Source: Mastigamoeba balamuthi (lineage: Eukaryota; Evosea; Mastigamoebida; Mastigamoebidae). From it: 64,000 bases of DNA. Location: positions 7,571 through 71,570 of the forward strand of contig CACRSC010000056.1 of assembly GCA_902651635.1 (NCBI GenBank). The letters run 5' to 3'. The position numbers and the translations under genes were made by a program. The notes beneath the pieces are model-generated. The model searched no databases. It saw only the letters and a program-made list of their open reading frames with translations, and was not told the origin of the DNA. Below, piece after piece: positions 23,090 through 35,579 of this stretch (its first letter is position 1; each line of letters opens with the position of its first letter).

Positions 23090-26000
23090 CTACCTCTTGG
23101 CGTGCACCCGCACGACCGACACCTGCGAGGCCTTGGGCGCGGCGCGGTACATGCCGACCCTCGACAGCGTCAGCTGCTGGAACTCCAGGTCGCCCGAGCA
23201 GCTCTGCGCGTTGCCGGCCTCTGTGCCGCTGGCGAGGGCGCTCCACTGGCGGAGGTTGAACTCGAGGTTGGACTTGAGGAACTCGAGCTCGGGCACAGCC
23301 TCCACGAGGGCGGCGACGAGCGGGAGGACGACGAAGGTGCCGAAGCTGACCTGCATCTTGGGGAGGGCGGGGGCGGCCCTGTCCATGAAGGACGAGACGG
23401 CGAGGCCGCGGGAGCGCTCGAGGTCGCCCTGGGCGAAGAACTCCTCCTGGACCATGCAGGCCCACTTGTGGCACAGCTCCCACGGCCGCGCAGCGTTGGA
23501 GATGTCGGCCATCTTGAGCAGCAGCTTCAGCAGCAGCATGCGGTCCTGCGCGTCCCCCAGCTTCAGCGACTCCCCCGCCGTCCGCGCCTTGAGCTCCCCC
23601 ACCAGCTTCGTGTGGCACGACATGTCCGTCGCCATCACCAGCTCCACCGTCTTCTTCCACAGCTCGTGCACGTCTGCCCGCGGCAGCCCCTCCATGAAGT
23701 TGCAGCCGCACGCGTTGAACACCGTCTCGAACGCCCTCGATGCGTGGTAGCTCTCCAGTGGCTGCGGGCCGTCACACATGCTGATGAGTTCCAGCGAGTT
23801 TACTGAGCGAGAGAGACGCGAGCACCGAGATCGCGTTGTGGGTGACGGCGATGGGGTCGAACGTGTTGACGAGGAAGGCGTTGGTGAGGCCCGGGTGCCC
23901 CACGTCGTGGACCACCGCGGCGGTGAGCACGGCCAGGATGTCAGTCTCGTTGAAGCAGTTGAGCTTGCTGGCCCGCAGCATAAAGTACACGGCCTGCAGC
24001 ACGTCGGCCGCGTGGTAGGCGTTGTGGTAGCTGCACGCGGCGGCCGCTGTCAGCGCCGCTGACTAATTTGGATGGGGAGGAGGCTCACCTGTTGGGCTTG
24101 TACTGCTCGGCGATGGCGGTGACGAACTTCCTGTAGTGGTCGACGCTGATCTTGGTCTTCTCGAAGATGTCGTAGCAGCCCAGGATCGTCGTTGCCAGCG
24201 GCTCGAGGAATCCTGGGTGTCGGGTGAGGTCGTGCTACCCACAAAAGTCACTCACTCTCGCCCTCGAGGCTGTAGGGGTTGAACGCCCACGACGAGTAGG
24301 GACACTCGTCGCTCGGGCTGTCGCTCCTGCACGGGGCGCCGACGTGAGGTGCGGCAGCAGGAGGAGAGCGACTCCGGCACTCACACTGTGGCCAGGGTCA
24401 GCGACATGCTCGACGTCGACCCCGTCCTCCGCTGGAAGATGGCCAGCGTCTGCTCCAGGAACATTGCCGTGTCCTCGTCAAACTCTGTAACCCGCTCCGT
24501 CAGTCGCGCCGCCTCAGCTCATAGGGGTCTCGCGTGCCTCGCTTCTTGCCGTAGCCCGCCTGGAACAGCTTGTTCCTCGCGATCAGAACGATCACCTCCT
24601 CCAGCCGCTCCCCATCGTCGGGCGCTGCGCAGTGCTCGTCTCGTGAGAGTCCAGCCCACCGATGGTGCCTGCAAAGAGAGGGAAGCGCACCGAAGGAGCC
24701 GCCGTGGAGGGCGCGGGTCTTGATGTCCTGGAGGGTCATGATGGCCGCCTCTGCGGGCGTGTTGATCATGTCCGACGCCTTGTGGAACCGCGACAGCTCG
24801 TCCTGCAGCTGCTCCTTCTCGTCCTCGAGCACCGACACGCGGCGCCGCATGTACGCGCTGACGACCACCACAGCCGCCACGCTCGCCGCGAGGATGGCCC
24901 CCACCGGGACTATCACCGCCACCAGCACCGTCGTCAGCAGCCCGGACTCCTCGCCTTGCGCCAGACCTCTGTCAGCCTCGGCACCGAGGGAGGGACGCAC
25001 TGCAGAGCACAGAGACGGAGACCGTGTACTCGGGGGAGGCCAGGACAGAGTCGGACGCCACCACGGTGAACCCGTCCGAGTACTGGCCGCACTTGCGCGG
25101 CGTGTAGAACACGACCGTCGACGACTTGGAGCCGGCGGTGAGCACGCGGCCGTCGATGCTTGTCAGGACGCCGCGCGCGGGCTCCTGCACGAGGGTGAGG
25201 GAGACAGGGGACGGCCCGTCGTAGTCGACCGCGGTGACGACGATCAGCGTGCGCCCGGTGCTGTTGACGTCGACCGTCTCCATCGACAGGAAGAAAGGGG
25301 CGTCGTTGGCGGGCGCGACGTTGATGGCCACCTGCGCCTCGGAGATGTCGAGGTCGCGGTAGCGCATGTAGTACTGCGTGCAGGGAGGCAAGGGCGTCAG
25401 GGGCGGCAGAGGGCACATCGACACACCTCTGCGTCGTCGACGGCGAACGTGAAGGCGTCCTTGAAGGGGCGCAGGGGGTCGGCGAGCAGGCCGTCCACGT
25501 GGGGCAGGGGCACATAGGCGAGCTCCGTGCCGTGGACCACAGCGGCGTCGATGGTCGTGGCGCCGATCAGCATGACAGCGTCTGCGCGGCAGCGCGGCGA
25601 GGGGGGGCGTGTCACAGCCCGCCAGAGCCAACAGAGCCCACGGCGGAGGCAGCGCACCGATCTCGACAAAGACGTCGGGCCCCGCAGCCGCGGTGCTGAC
25701 GATGATCTCGCTGGACAGCTGCGGGATGCTGCTCAGGAACAGGGACGGGGAGAACACCCGGAGCTTATCTGCGCGAGGGCCCTGTCAGCCGAGGCTGCGC
25801 GGGCGTGCAGGGTGGGTTGGTGGGTGTGTACTTTCAGCCCTGACGGCCTTGTCGGGCGAGCCCTTCCACAGAGGGAACCACTCGCCGTTCTCCCCTCTGG
25901 CCTGGATCCTCACAGTGTTGCCGGGGTAGTAGGTCTCGTAGACCTCGACGCCCACGATGTAGACGGGCATCTCGAAGCGCAGGCGGATCCACTCGTCCTT

Positions 26001-28292
26001 GTTGCCCGACGCGGGAGACCTTGCGCGCACGGAGTGTCAGCCAGGCGAAGGGAGCTCAGACACAAGCGCTCTGGGGCGGCGGAGGGGCATGCGCACCAGG
26101 CGTCGTCGCAGTCGCCGGCCAGCGGGTAGCAGTTGGGCCTCCCGATCAGCTTGAGGGGCGAGTACGACCCCGAGGCGTCGTACCAGAAGCTGCTGACGTT
26201 GACGACGCTCGAGACCCACTGCCGCACAAACGAGAACGTCTTGTCCATCTTGACTGCAGGCCTGTGGGGGCCACGGGGGGCGCTCGCTCCGATTAAGGCG
26301 GGAGGGCGGAGTGTCGCGAGAGGGCGTGCGGGCAGAGCGCACCCATCGGGGGTCCCTTGGTGCAGCGTCCCGTACGAGGGCAGCGACGTCAGCACAAACC
26401 GGGGGTTGGCGATGCCGCGGTCGACCTGCAGCGAGATCGCCAGACTGGCAGCCGCCTCTGTGGTGGACACCTGGCGGCGGAGCAGGTGAGAGACTGGCGA
26501 CCGCAGGGCCTCCCCGGGGCCGCACGTTCTGCGAGATGAGGCCCTTCTTGTTGGGCTCGGCGGGCTCGGTGATGTACATGACCACCGTGTACTCGGAGCT
26601 GTTGTCGATGCCGTCCGAGACCACGTACGTGAAGTTGGTCTCGTTGACGTCCTGCCACTCGCCCGGCACGTAGCACACCTGCGCACCCGCACCGCATCAG
26701 CCGAGCCGCCCTGCTGTCCCTCCCAGAGGGCGCTGCGCAGGCGTACGACGTGGAACGGGTGCGTCACGCGCGAGGGCGTGTCGATGGGCGCCGCAGGGAG
26801 AACGGCGACGACCGAGCCCGACTCCTCCACAGGCCCCGCGACCTGGTGCAGCTTCCCGACCCTGGGCATCGACGTCACTGCGTCCGGGCGGGGCTGTCGG
26901 CATCGCGCGGGGATGGATGGGGAGGCCGAGGGTGCGCACCGTAGACCTGCACGCGCTGCCCGTCGGCGTCCGGGTAGTAGTAAGTGCTCGCATCGACGCC
27001 CGTGATGTCCGCCATCCCGACAACGTAGAAGCCGAACGTGGACTTAGCGACGAACGACCCCTGCAGATCCGCGCCCACGGGAGCCCTGAAGGCGGGCCGT
27101 GAGTCTGGCCGGGGCTCAGTGGCTGCGCAGCCTCACGTGTTTGCAACGAGCAGAAATACGAAGTCCCTGCCGTCGACAGACGCCCTGATCCTCTCGACGG
27201 TGAAGGAGGCGCTGGCCTGCCCGTAGGCAACTCCTGCACGGGGAACAGAGGGATTGAGTGCCGTAGCCATTCCAGTCCGCGCGCACCGTCTGTCCCAAGC
27301 ACAACGCCACCGACCCCGAGGGCTGGGCCTCCGGCTCTCGCCCTCAGCGTGGCGTTCACCGGGACGTCCAGCAGCGTGACGGTGGAGGACTGCGCCCACG
27401 CGGGCAGCAGGTTGACCGCGACCAGAGCGCCCCGCTTCACGACCACCGGGACGATCGGCGACAGGCGCCACGGAGCAGCCCGGCGGTACGTGGGCACCGC
27501 GGTCCTGCCAGCCCACCCGGTGCTCCTGAGCATCGAGGCGCTGGTGGCGATGCCGCTGTCCCGCAGGGCCACGCCCAGCGGGTCGTCGGGGTCGTCAAAG
27601 TCCCACAGCCCCACCAGGCCGTCGCCCACGGCCGCGCGCCTGCCGCTGCTGGTGCCGAGCTCCGCGGCGACAGAGTCGTTGACGGCGACGTTGTAGACGG
27701 CGATGTCGTCGACGAGGCCGTTGAGCTTGCGGCCCCAGCGCTCGGAGCCGATGACGAGGTAGAGCGACTCGTTGGCGGGGATGTCCGCGGGGAACGCCAC
27801 GCTGGCGATCCTGGCGCCGCCAGCGTAGAAGGTGACGTTGCCCCCGACGACGGCGGCGACGCCGATGCTCCACCACGACCCGTCGGTGAAGTTGCTGGGC
27901 ACCCGCGGTGGCGGAGGAAGTCCGAAGTCAGGAGGGACAGGGGCGAAATCAATCAAGGGGGACTGGTATTCCGCCGCGCACTGGACCCCCGGGGCGAAGA
28001 ACGTCTTGGTGCCCGAGCCCACGTAGACGGTGCCGCCCGCCAGCGCCATCATGAAGCGCGGCACGACGCCCCTGGCGGGCGAGGTGCAGAGGCCGAGGCG
28101 CAGCGTCGACGGGAGGGCCAGCTGGTGCCACCAGAAGACGCTGACCGCGGCAGTCAACGGAGGCAGCGGCCCTGCCGCGAGGTAGTTGGAGCCCGTGATG
28201 AGGGCTGCGTGGCCCGAGAGCCTGTCGGGCGTGTAGGCCGACGCCCGCAGCGCGAGGACGACGAGCGGAACCAGCAGGTATGGAGACCTCAT
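23090..28292 (-). CDS. PDE-C: receptor-type cyclic nucleotide phosphodiesterase
   Basis: Third paralogue, directly upstream of PDE-B in the same direction. Start at 28292 with a signal peptide (LLVPLVVLALRASAY). The LamG-like domain covers ~27890-27300; its intron 1 is an in-frame ~99 nt insert with no stop. The FBXL4-type sandwich lies ~26260-25830 (VEVYETYYPGNTVRI), and the last cadherin-like repeat (ANDAPFF) ~25375-25030. The TM exon is ~24960-24870, and the PDE exons run ~24300-23090. YHNAYH and HDVGHPG are present (24020-23870). Compared with A and B the extracellular part is clearly diverged, but most of the last exon is almost identical at the DNA level. Its final ~60 residues differ (EAVPELEFLKSN...). 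An extra intron interrupts the exon before the PDE metal motifs (~24252-24210). Exon 13 has a GC donor at 24537. Confidence 0.82.
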
Positions 28293-28388
28293 GGACCCTA
28301 TTTTTGGCTGGGTCTTGTGTCAGGGCTCGAACAGAAGAAATAGCACACCTGCGGATCTTACGCCTTCTCCCTTTTGGCTGAGAAACTG

Positions 28389-28645
28389 CGGGTGGTGCGG
28401 TGCACTGCAAGGGTCAAAATGAGTCAGCTCTGCCAAAAATAGTGCACGCTGGATGGCCCGGTGGAATGGCCCTGCTCCTCGCGACGGGGCCAAGAGATCA
28501 CACCGCAATGATGCAACCACAGTGCCCTCACAGTGGGCAACAGAGCAACGGATGCATCCATTCCACGGTGGACTCACTGCAATGTGGATGGGCCTCAGCT
28601 TGACTGATGACAGAGCAGCGTCCCTTTGTTATGTGTCCTACAGGG
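28389..28645 (+). repeat. Dispersed ~260-nt repeat, left copy
   Basis: Closely similar, in the same direction, to 38349-38622. Shared blocks include GGTCAAAATGAGTCAGCTCT, GGTGGAATGGCCCTGCTCCT and the shared end around GACTGATGACAGAGCAG. Here it sits directly upstream of the Ty3/gypsy-like coding fossil. It may be the terminal repeat or leader of that element. Confidence 0.7.
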
Positions 28646-30860
28646 AGGGACGTGGTGGTCGAGGTGCTGGGGTCACGACATCACGTACAGGTACCGAGGG
28701 ACACAGCAGGGATGGACACGACGCTGCAGCTCAACGTTGCGCTGCTGAGCAGCCTTCTCGCAGAGGTCGTAAATCCGGTTGAGAAAATACACCCGAGACT
28801 GGAATCGACAGAAATCGAGAGAATCATCGAGTGGAAGCAGAGCTGCGAGGACACGATGCGTGCCTATGGAATGAGGGATTTTGGAGACGTCGGACGGGTT
28901 GTATCACATTCGATTTCGAGGCTGGCAGAGGCCATCGTCAGCAATGACCAGGGCAAGCTGGCCCAGCTCGGAATCAACGAGGGAGATGACACAGGGTTTC
29001 CTAGGCCGTATGGGGACGTGTGCAGGTACTTGCTCACAGCATTTCAGCCAGAAACTGGGCGCGGAAGGGATGAGATTATCAGGAAACTGTGGTGGGTCGA
29101 GCCAACCAGTGGACTGTTAGCACCTTCCGTCATGGAGTTCAACATAAAGTTCGAGCAGTACGTGGAGGCACTTGATCTGAACGACAAGCACAGCTGCAGG
29201 CTATACTACAAGGCTATTCGGACAATGTGGTTTCGAGAGGCTCTCGAGGACGAGCAGAGTGATACACTGATGTCATTGCACGGGCTGTGTGTTCTGGCCA
29301 TACGAGTAGCAAGGAGGCAGAACCAGGCTATTCGCAGGAGCTCAGTGCCACCGACACCAAAAAAAACCAGCAGTCGTAACAACCATCAGTGAACCTCCAA
29401 CGATGGAAATCGTGTTCCCATGATGAAACCGAGAAACAGAATGCAGGAATGCAGGTTATGTCGAGGACATGTCAGGAAACGACCTGGATGTGTACAGCAT
29501 CGCAGGAGATGCAGGACAGAAGCCACAAGGCACAGCTGAGGAAGCTTGCGTGCTTTAGGTGGGGTCAGGAGGGTCACATCCGGTGGGACTGCCCAAGGGA
29601 ATGGAATCCAATGGCCAGCGGTTCCAGGAATGAGCTCAGGAGTTCAAGGGAGGAAGCCTACCGTCTGCTATGCATGCAAGGAGGAGGGCCACAAGTGCAG
29701 GGACTGCCTGAAGCTCAAGACAATAAGTCGGACGTCCATAGCCAGTGCACAGGTTTGGTCGACCAGGCCAGAGCCCAACGAGGAGGACAACGATAAGGAG
29801 AGCACAGAGGACAAGAGAACACATTGTGTGGCTGTTCACGTGGTGAGTGAGCTGTGTGCTGTGTTGAGGAACGCCAAAAGCACCCCACAGCGTGAATTCG
29901 AGATGGTTGAGAAAATGCGCACGACGACAATGGCAGGCAAGGATCTCATCACCAGGATCAACGAAGAAGCAGAGGCTGTACCAGCAGGGCCAGTAGCCAA
30001 GCTCGAGGGAACGGTGTTCGAGTTGCCAATAGAGGTTGAGGTCGAGCCAAGGGAGCAGACAGACAAGAGAAACGATTGGCCAAGGGCTGTGAAACCCCAG
30101 AGGACGACCACGATCGGGAAACTGAAGCCTTGCATCGAGGTGGAAGTCGAGGGTGGTTCGGGGAAGCTTGTGCATGTTGGAGACGCAGGCCGATATCAGT
30201 GAGATGAATATGGCCACAGATCAGCATCTAGAACTCAGGATCGAGCAGGGACCCACAGTCACGTTGCTAGGGGATGACGGATCGACTAAAACAACAGAAC
30301 AGAAGACCCACATGAAGTTACGGTTCACAAGGAACACACCAGAACGGGATATCTTCTTGTACGTCGTTGAGGGAACACCAGGGGGTGACTACGCGATCAT
30401 CGGGATCAGGGATCTTCAGGGCTACACGATCACTCTACTAGAGCCATTCCAGGTGCATTGGCAGGGTATCCCAATGGAGGCATCCATCAAGGAGGACATC
30501 AGAGGGGACAACAGGGAAGAGGCTACGGTGTATGCAGTGGGAGTCCAGTCATACGAGGTCTGTCACGAGGTGGGATGCCCACCAGTGTTGCTAGGTATGT
30601 CACTCACAGGGAAGAAGAGGGGAGAGTTCAGCAAGACAGTGCTGAAGCCATATACATTTGTCTTTGTTTCGGTCATCAGGAGTGAGCCTGCAGACTTTGG
30701 GGTGGAATTCGACATCGAGCTACTTCCAGGGGCTCGCTCAGTGAAGAGCACACTGAGTATGCTGCCCAAGGAGGACAGGGACTTCGTTCACGCCGAAATC
30801 GTGAAGTACCTTGAGATACCAATCATCTCTGCAGAGACTGGTCTGTCTGAGCAACAGTGA
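28600..30860 (+). mobile_element. Ty3/gypsy-like LTR retrotransposon fossil (gag to start of RT)
   Basis: A fossil of a Metaviridae-like element. Parts in order: a gag-like frame (~28607-29392), a region with CCHC zinc-knuckle signatures (~29540-29715), an aspartic-protease-like region (~30170-30420), and the very beginning of a reverse transcriptase (~30680-30860). The remaining pol domains and a matching right-hand end are not seen here. It is broken, with several breaks. It still holds many CG dinucleotides, unlike the decayed DNA around it, so it is probably younger than the related fragment at 35.6 kb. Confidence 0.7.
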
Positions 30861-32230
30861 CGCAGCATGCTGTTTCAGCCATCCACGAGCCATTAGCTCA
30901 TGCACTTCAGCGGTGTTTCCTTGCTCGTCATCAGCCAGTCTGGCCCTGCCAACTTCCTCTGGGCAACAACTTTGCTGTGGTAAATGGTCTCATGCATCAG
31001 GACATGCACCACCACACTTTATGTTTGCATGGGGGTCATTACAAACAGCCTTGAAGGCAGACGCTGTTGTCTACATGGAGTTCATCAACACAAATGTGAA
31101 CAAGCTCATGATGTACCTGCACGATGCCAGAGAAGATGCGAGCCAACCCTGGCCAAGTGTGTATTTCGCCTCATTCTGCATTTGGAAACACTCTCATGCA
31201 GGTTCTGGGCCATGCTGTACGATTCTGGTTTTCTCAGTGGGTTGGAGAACATGCCGCTCATGTGCATTCACCTGCAGCCAGCACCTGTCATTGCTCACTG
31301 GCATCCAGTCCCGGGTCATCAACACATGGTATGCATCGAAGCGTGTTGCTGTTAAGTGCTTCTTCAGTTGCATGACCCAGGTCTTCCACCTTGTGTCCAA
31401 GCCATACATCTACAACCCCAACAACCTCGCAACAGACGTCAGCAACATTGTCATCCTCACCAATGAGCACATTTCGGTGCTCCTCATCAATGAGAATGAC
31501 AGTGCATTCTACCATCAGTGGATTGATGCCTGGTGGAATGTGCGGGAGGAGAGGCGGCACAAGAAGCTGCTGCCTCTGCTGGCTACCGTCATTGCAAGAG
31601 GTCTCTCATTGAGCGCAAGAGCCAGGAGAGCCAGGAGATGCTGTGTGGTTTTCCACACAGTTTCTGTGCGTTCCTGCTTTTTGTCTCCATAACACTTACA
31701 GAAGACTGCCCCCACATACAGAGAGGTCCCTGAAGGCCCTGAAGCATGGCGGTGCAGACGGCATTGCATTTGGGCCTCAGGACAGTGACTGAGAGTGACC
31801 CACCCCCCCTTCTCCCATTTCTGATACACCCGAGAGTTTCCGAGCAAACGGTCGTGGCCGGTCTCGACGGGACGGCTCGGTGGACTTGATACCAGGGGTC
31901 GGGAGACGGAGGGGCCTACCCAGGTTGACTCAACAAATCAAGAGGATCTTGACCGTAAGCAGATTTCTCGAGTCTCTGGAGGAGGGACTTCGTCGTCCCA
32001 GGGGTGGGACCACCATTTTCAGAGGGGGGGGGGCAGCCGCCAGGAGACCCAGCCACAAACGTGATGTCACGTCTTAAGAAGATACCGCAATCACAACCGT
32101 CATGACTCTCTGTTTCACAAAAATTCTCGCACCTCGAGGCAATTAAGGCACGCCTTTCTCTCCCACACACACACTCTCAGTGGCCCCGTCGTTGTTCTCC
32201 GCCTGACCACCTCTCCCGGTTTCTTCTTAT
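30861..32230. other. No gene recognised
   Basis: About 1.4 kb after the LTR-element fossil. Overlapping frames on both strands (for example 30811-31692 +) show no family motif and no consistent codon bias. CpG is low until ~31850, after which GC-rich DNA typical of the host genes resumes toward 32230. Likely decayed sequence followed by the 5' flank of the next host gene. Confidence 0.35.
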
Positions 32231-32273
32231 GGGCAGATGGCTGAGCCAGTGAGGGTCTGGACAACGGATCCCA

Positions 32274-32827
32274 ATGTCACCACAGACGTTTCGGTGCGCG
32301 CTAGAGGCCCCGGACGGCGAGGCGTTCGCGCAGCACCTCAACATGCTGTGCAAGTTCGGGTACGAGCCCACCGACGGAGTCTGCGTCCTCCTGCCAGACA
32401 ACACGTTCTACAACCAGTACGCAAAAGGCGGCTCACCCACGTCAGTCAACGGCAGACGTGTGCGCGTGCTCGACCCCAAAAAGGACCTCGACCCGCCGTT
32501 CTTCAACAAGCTCACCAGTGACACAATTCGTGTCTGCTCCCGAAGTTCGCCGATGCTCCGCACAGTGCAGGCGCTCTACTCACCTTCCTTTCCCCAGGGG
32601 GCCATGAGATCGCCGTAAAACTCGCTGCTGGCCCTCGAGTGGACGAGGGTGTGGGCAGCAGAGCGAATATCCCGTCCATCTTCACGCACGTTTGCGCCGC
32701 GGCAGCGGAGCAAGCAGGCCACGATGGGTGTCACATCACATTGACGGTGCGCGAGGTCCTTCTGGCGTGCGATGCCAGCTGCAGCGAGCCCTGGGTGACG
32801 TCCTTCCTGGAGAGCACGACCGACACG
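32274..32827 (+). pseudogene. Unrecognised host gene cut off by an AT-rich insertion
   Basis: A GC- and CpG-rich spliced gene with host features. Exon 1 is 32274-32544; a 53-nt intron (GTTCGCC...CCCCAG) leads to exon 2 from 32598, phase 1. Residues include GEAFAQHLNMLCKFGYEP and FYNQYAKGG in exon 1 and EIAVKLAAGPRVDEG and EPWVTSFLEST in exon 2. No family was recognised. At about 32827, in the middle of an otherwise ordinary coding exon, composition switches abruptly to AT-rich. The frame then stops at 32860. The rest of the gene is not found on the far side, so it is probably a broken gene. The ATG at 32274 is the longest choice; an earlier exon is possible. Confidence 0.5.
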
Positions 32828-32829
32828 TT

Positions 32830-35560
32830 AAAGCTTCCTCAATTTTATCTTCCGATTTAAAAATCCCTTCATAATCTTTCTTAAATTACAGATATAATCT
32901 CTTAATATTTGTAAAAGGATAAATAAACATCTGACCAAAATAGCAATAATGATTTTGGGACCCGAAATGGTGTAATTAATATGAGACAACCCCTCAATTT
33001 ATCCAATGATAGGACTCACTCATTCAGAATACTATGAATAATTCTGTCAAATTCACTTCCAAACATTTATAATTATGAAGGTTTCAATTCAATAAAAATT
33101 AAAATATCAAATGACAATGGGAGCACTTGGTATACTATCCAAATGAAAAATGGAGTATAAACTCTCTAAATGATAGAGGACATAATAGCTAATGCATTTA
33201 ATCAAAAAGATTGGCTATTAAAGTCAACTGACCAAGCAGTTATGATTTCATACAATCCTGCAACTCAAATTGTTTACACGAAAATTGATTCTACAAAACT
33301 GAACACAGCAGGACAAGTTCAGGTGGATTTTTCAGCATTGAAAATTAACTGGATGCTTGGCTATAATACTGGACTATTAACAACAGATGGCATTCATTCA
33401 GCAGATGATGTCCCGAATCTTGATTCTCAGGGTAGTTATATTGACATTTTTTGTTCGTGCATTTTGGGCTCACGTTATGTTAATGGTAATATATCAAATG
33501 CAATCTGTCATCTGCCAATACTATCAGCAGATAATAATGAAATAATTTATCCCTTAGCAAATACAGGATCCATGGCACCAATACTGCGGGCTAACATTTT
33601 CTCAGCCATAAGTTCATATGAAATAAAATTCACAAATCAATATGGGAGAGATGCTGTGTTTTTGATGGGAAACTGTGTAGTTGAGGTAGAACTAATAGAT
33701 TAAATTTCTTTTTTTAACTGTACAAGAAACAAATTTATTTTTAATCTTTTTTGTGGGTGTTTTCTGGTTTTTTGTGGTTTTGTGTGTGTTTTTATGTTTT
33801 TTTTGTGTTTTGTGCGTTTTTGGTTTTTTTTTGTTATTTTCATTTGATGTTGTGTGCCGAAACAACTATGAAATCAAAAAACAAAATGATTCTACTGTGG
33901 CGCCTCTATACCATTGAAGTCCTCAAGGTCTTCCTCAGTGATCTCGTCTGGCATATTGTCATTCTTGTTCTCATCCTCGTCCTTGTTGTCCTTGTTGTTG
34001 GCGTTGATGAACTCAGATAGGACAGTGTCCTCCTTGATGTTGCTGGCCTTGACAGTCCGTGACTCCTCAATGTGAATGTCTATGCAATCCACATCAGAGC
34101 CACTGTGTTGAAAAGTTAGACTATAAATAGAAATTGTGATGTATGGGATCATAGTCCAATATGTCACCTCTGCTTCAAGATTGTTTGCAAGTCAGCTCCA
34201 CTAATTAGTGAACCCGATCAAAGAAGAGACCACAAATGATAGACGTGGGTACTTAGTGACCAGACACACCAACAGTGCCATGTTCTTGATGGTTTTCCAC
34301 TTGTAGATGAAGTTCTTCTGGTCGAATTCCATGCTCCACTCCTTGTTCATCATGTGGGTCTCGTTGATGTACTCATCCCTGCACTTAAGCATGATGCAGA
34401 TGATGTCAATGATCACCACATTGTTCACTGTGGTGCATATATGCATGCATGCCAACGTGGATTCAAAGCACTGGACCGCGAAGTTGTATTTGGACTCGTT
34501 CTTGCCACAAATGAGTTCAACTCCTTGGCACTCCATCTCGTTCTTGAGGTGAATGATGTTGGCATCAGATGTCTTATGGAGAATGGAGATGTAGAGTTCA
34601 GTATCCCTAAAAATAGTGAGATCGTATCCCATGAATTAGAAATTGAATTAAAATTAAAATAAAAATGCACCACTGGAGGCCCTTAATGCACCTCTCCTCA
34701 TCTGTGGAGTGCTTGGTCTTCTTGTTTGCCTTGCACTTCTTCTCCTTGACGATTGACTCCTTCATAATCTGGACCATTCCTTTGATCTCAGTCTTCTGCT
34801 TGGCAAGCATGTCCACAAGATCGTGAAACTTATCATCGATAAGGAGTTTCTGCAGGTCGAGTTGTGATAGATGCGAGAGCATGGAGAGGCTCTTGCTCAC
34901 AGATACTGTGGACTTGATGATGTCATTGAGTGTGACAATATGGGCCATGATGCTGATGTTTCTCTGCAGAGAAGAAAAACAAAATGACAAATTTAGTGGG
35001 AATTCTTTGGCCCAATGTCAGAATGAAGTTATCTCAGGAAATTCTGGCTTATTGATGGGCCAGCATTAATAAGAAAAATTCTCCAACAACCCAGAGTTTA
35101 ACCGCAAATCAACAGGACCAGCAACGAATGGTATACAACTATGCTAATAAGGATGATTGAGAAGATAAAGGAGGCAAAGAGAATTTAAGATGACCTGAGG
35201 TTTCAAACTGGGTGTTAGGCTCAGGTAAACTCTTAATAAAAAAGATTTTCTTTGGCTGAAAAAAAGAAACCTCACTTTTCACAACCTCTTTTTGGACCCC
35301 TCAAATTTATATGGAGATATTTCTATTATGGTATTTATTATAATATATGTGTTAGTAATCTAGAAGTTCTAATATTATTTGAAGAAAATTAAAAGATATT
35401 TTAGTGTGAAGATACAGAGGGTAAGCTAGAATGGCTACCCTAGAAATTTCTAATAAGTTCTATTTCTATTGGAAACTATAGAAACCACTTGGGCCCAATG
35501 GACTCGTTGGCCCACTATTCATGTAAGTAAATAGAGCCTTTAGGCCGGACTTTGGGCTCA
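32830..35560. mobile_element. AT-rich segment with Polinton-like / virophage-like minor capsid fossil
   Basis: About 2.7 kb of DNA at roughly 30-35% GC, set in ~65-70% GC host DNA. A plus-strand region of ~32950-33705 resembles the minor capsid (penton-type) proteins of Polintons, Polinton-like viruses and virophages. The resemblance is judged from memory of the family, in its beta-rich pattern and its conserved spacing toward the C-terminus. This part is broken, with a few breaks. No major capsid, packaging ATPase, protease, polymerase or terminal inverted repeats were found, so this is a remnant. Its sharp left edge inside a host exon suggests insertion. The right edge is unclear and blends into an older LTR-element piece. 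Age cannot be dated. Confidence 0.5.
33892..34990 (-). CDS. Unrecognised spliced gene in the AT-rich segment
   Basis: Three minus-strand coding blocks (about 34979-34687, 34615-34214 and 34108-33892) are joined by two introns with good AT-rich GT...AG sites, and both junctions keep phase 2. A further acceptor (TTCTCTGCAG) just before 34979 suggests at least one more upstream exon. The product is mostly helical and Lys/Met-rich at its start (IKGMVQIMKESIVKEKKCK). It has a hydrophobic middle (NVVIIDIICIMLKC) and an acidic Asn/Asp/Glu tail ending EEDLEDFNGIEAPQ. No family was recognised. It shares the AT-rich composition of the segment, so it may be part of the foreign insert rather than a host gene. 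Confidence 0.4.
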
Positions 35561-35579
35561 GATTTATCTTACCCATCAC

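Noticed and set aside
17403-28292. PDE-B and PDE-C as pseudogenes
   Set aside because: Stops and frame changes fall in short introns with conserved positions across the three genes. Catalytic motifs are intact. Only the exon 2 length change in PDE-B stays open.
30811-31692. 293-aa plus-strand open frame
   Set aside because: No motif, overlapping frames on both strands, unusual Cys/Trp/His content, and decayed CpG-poor surroundings.
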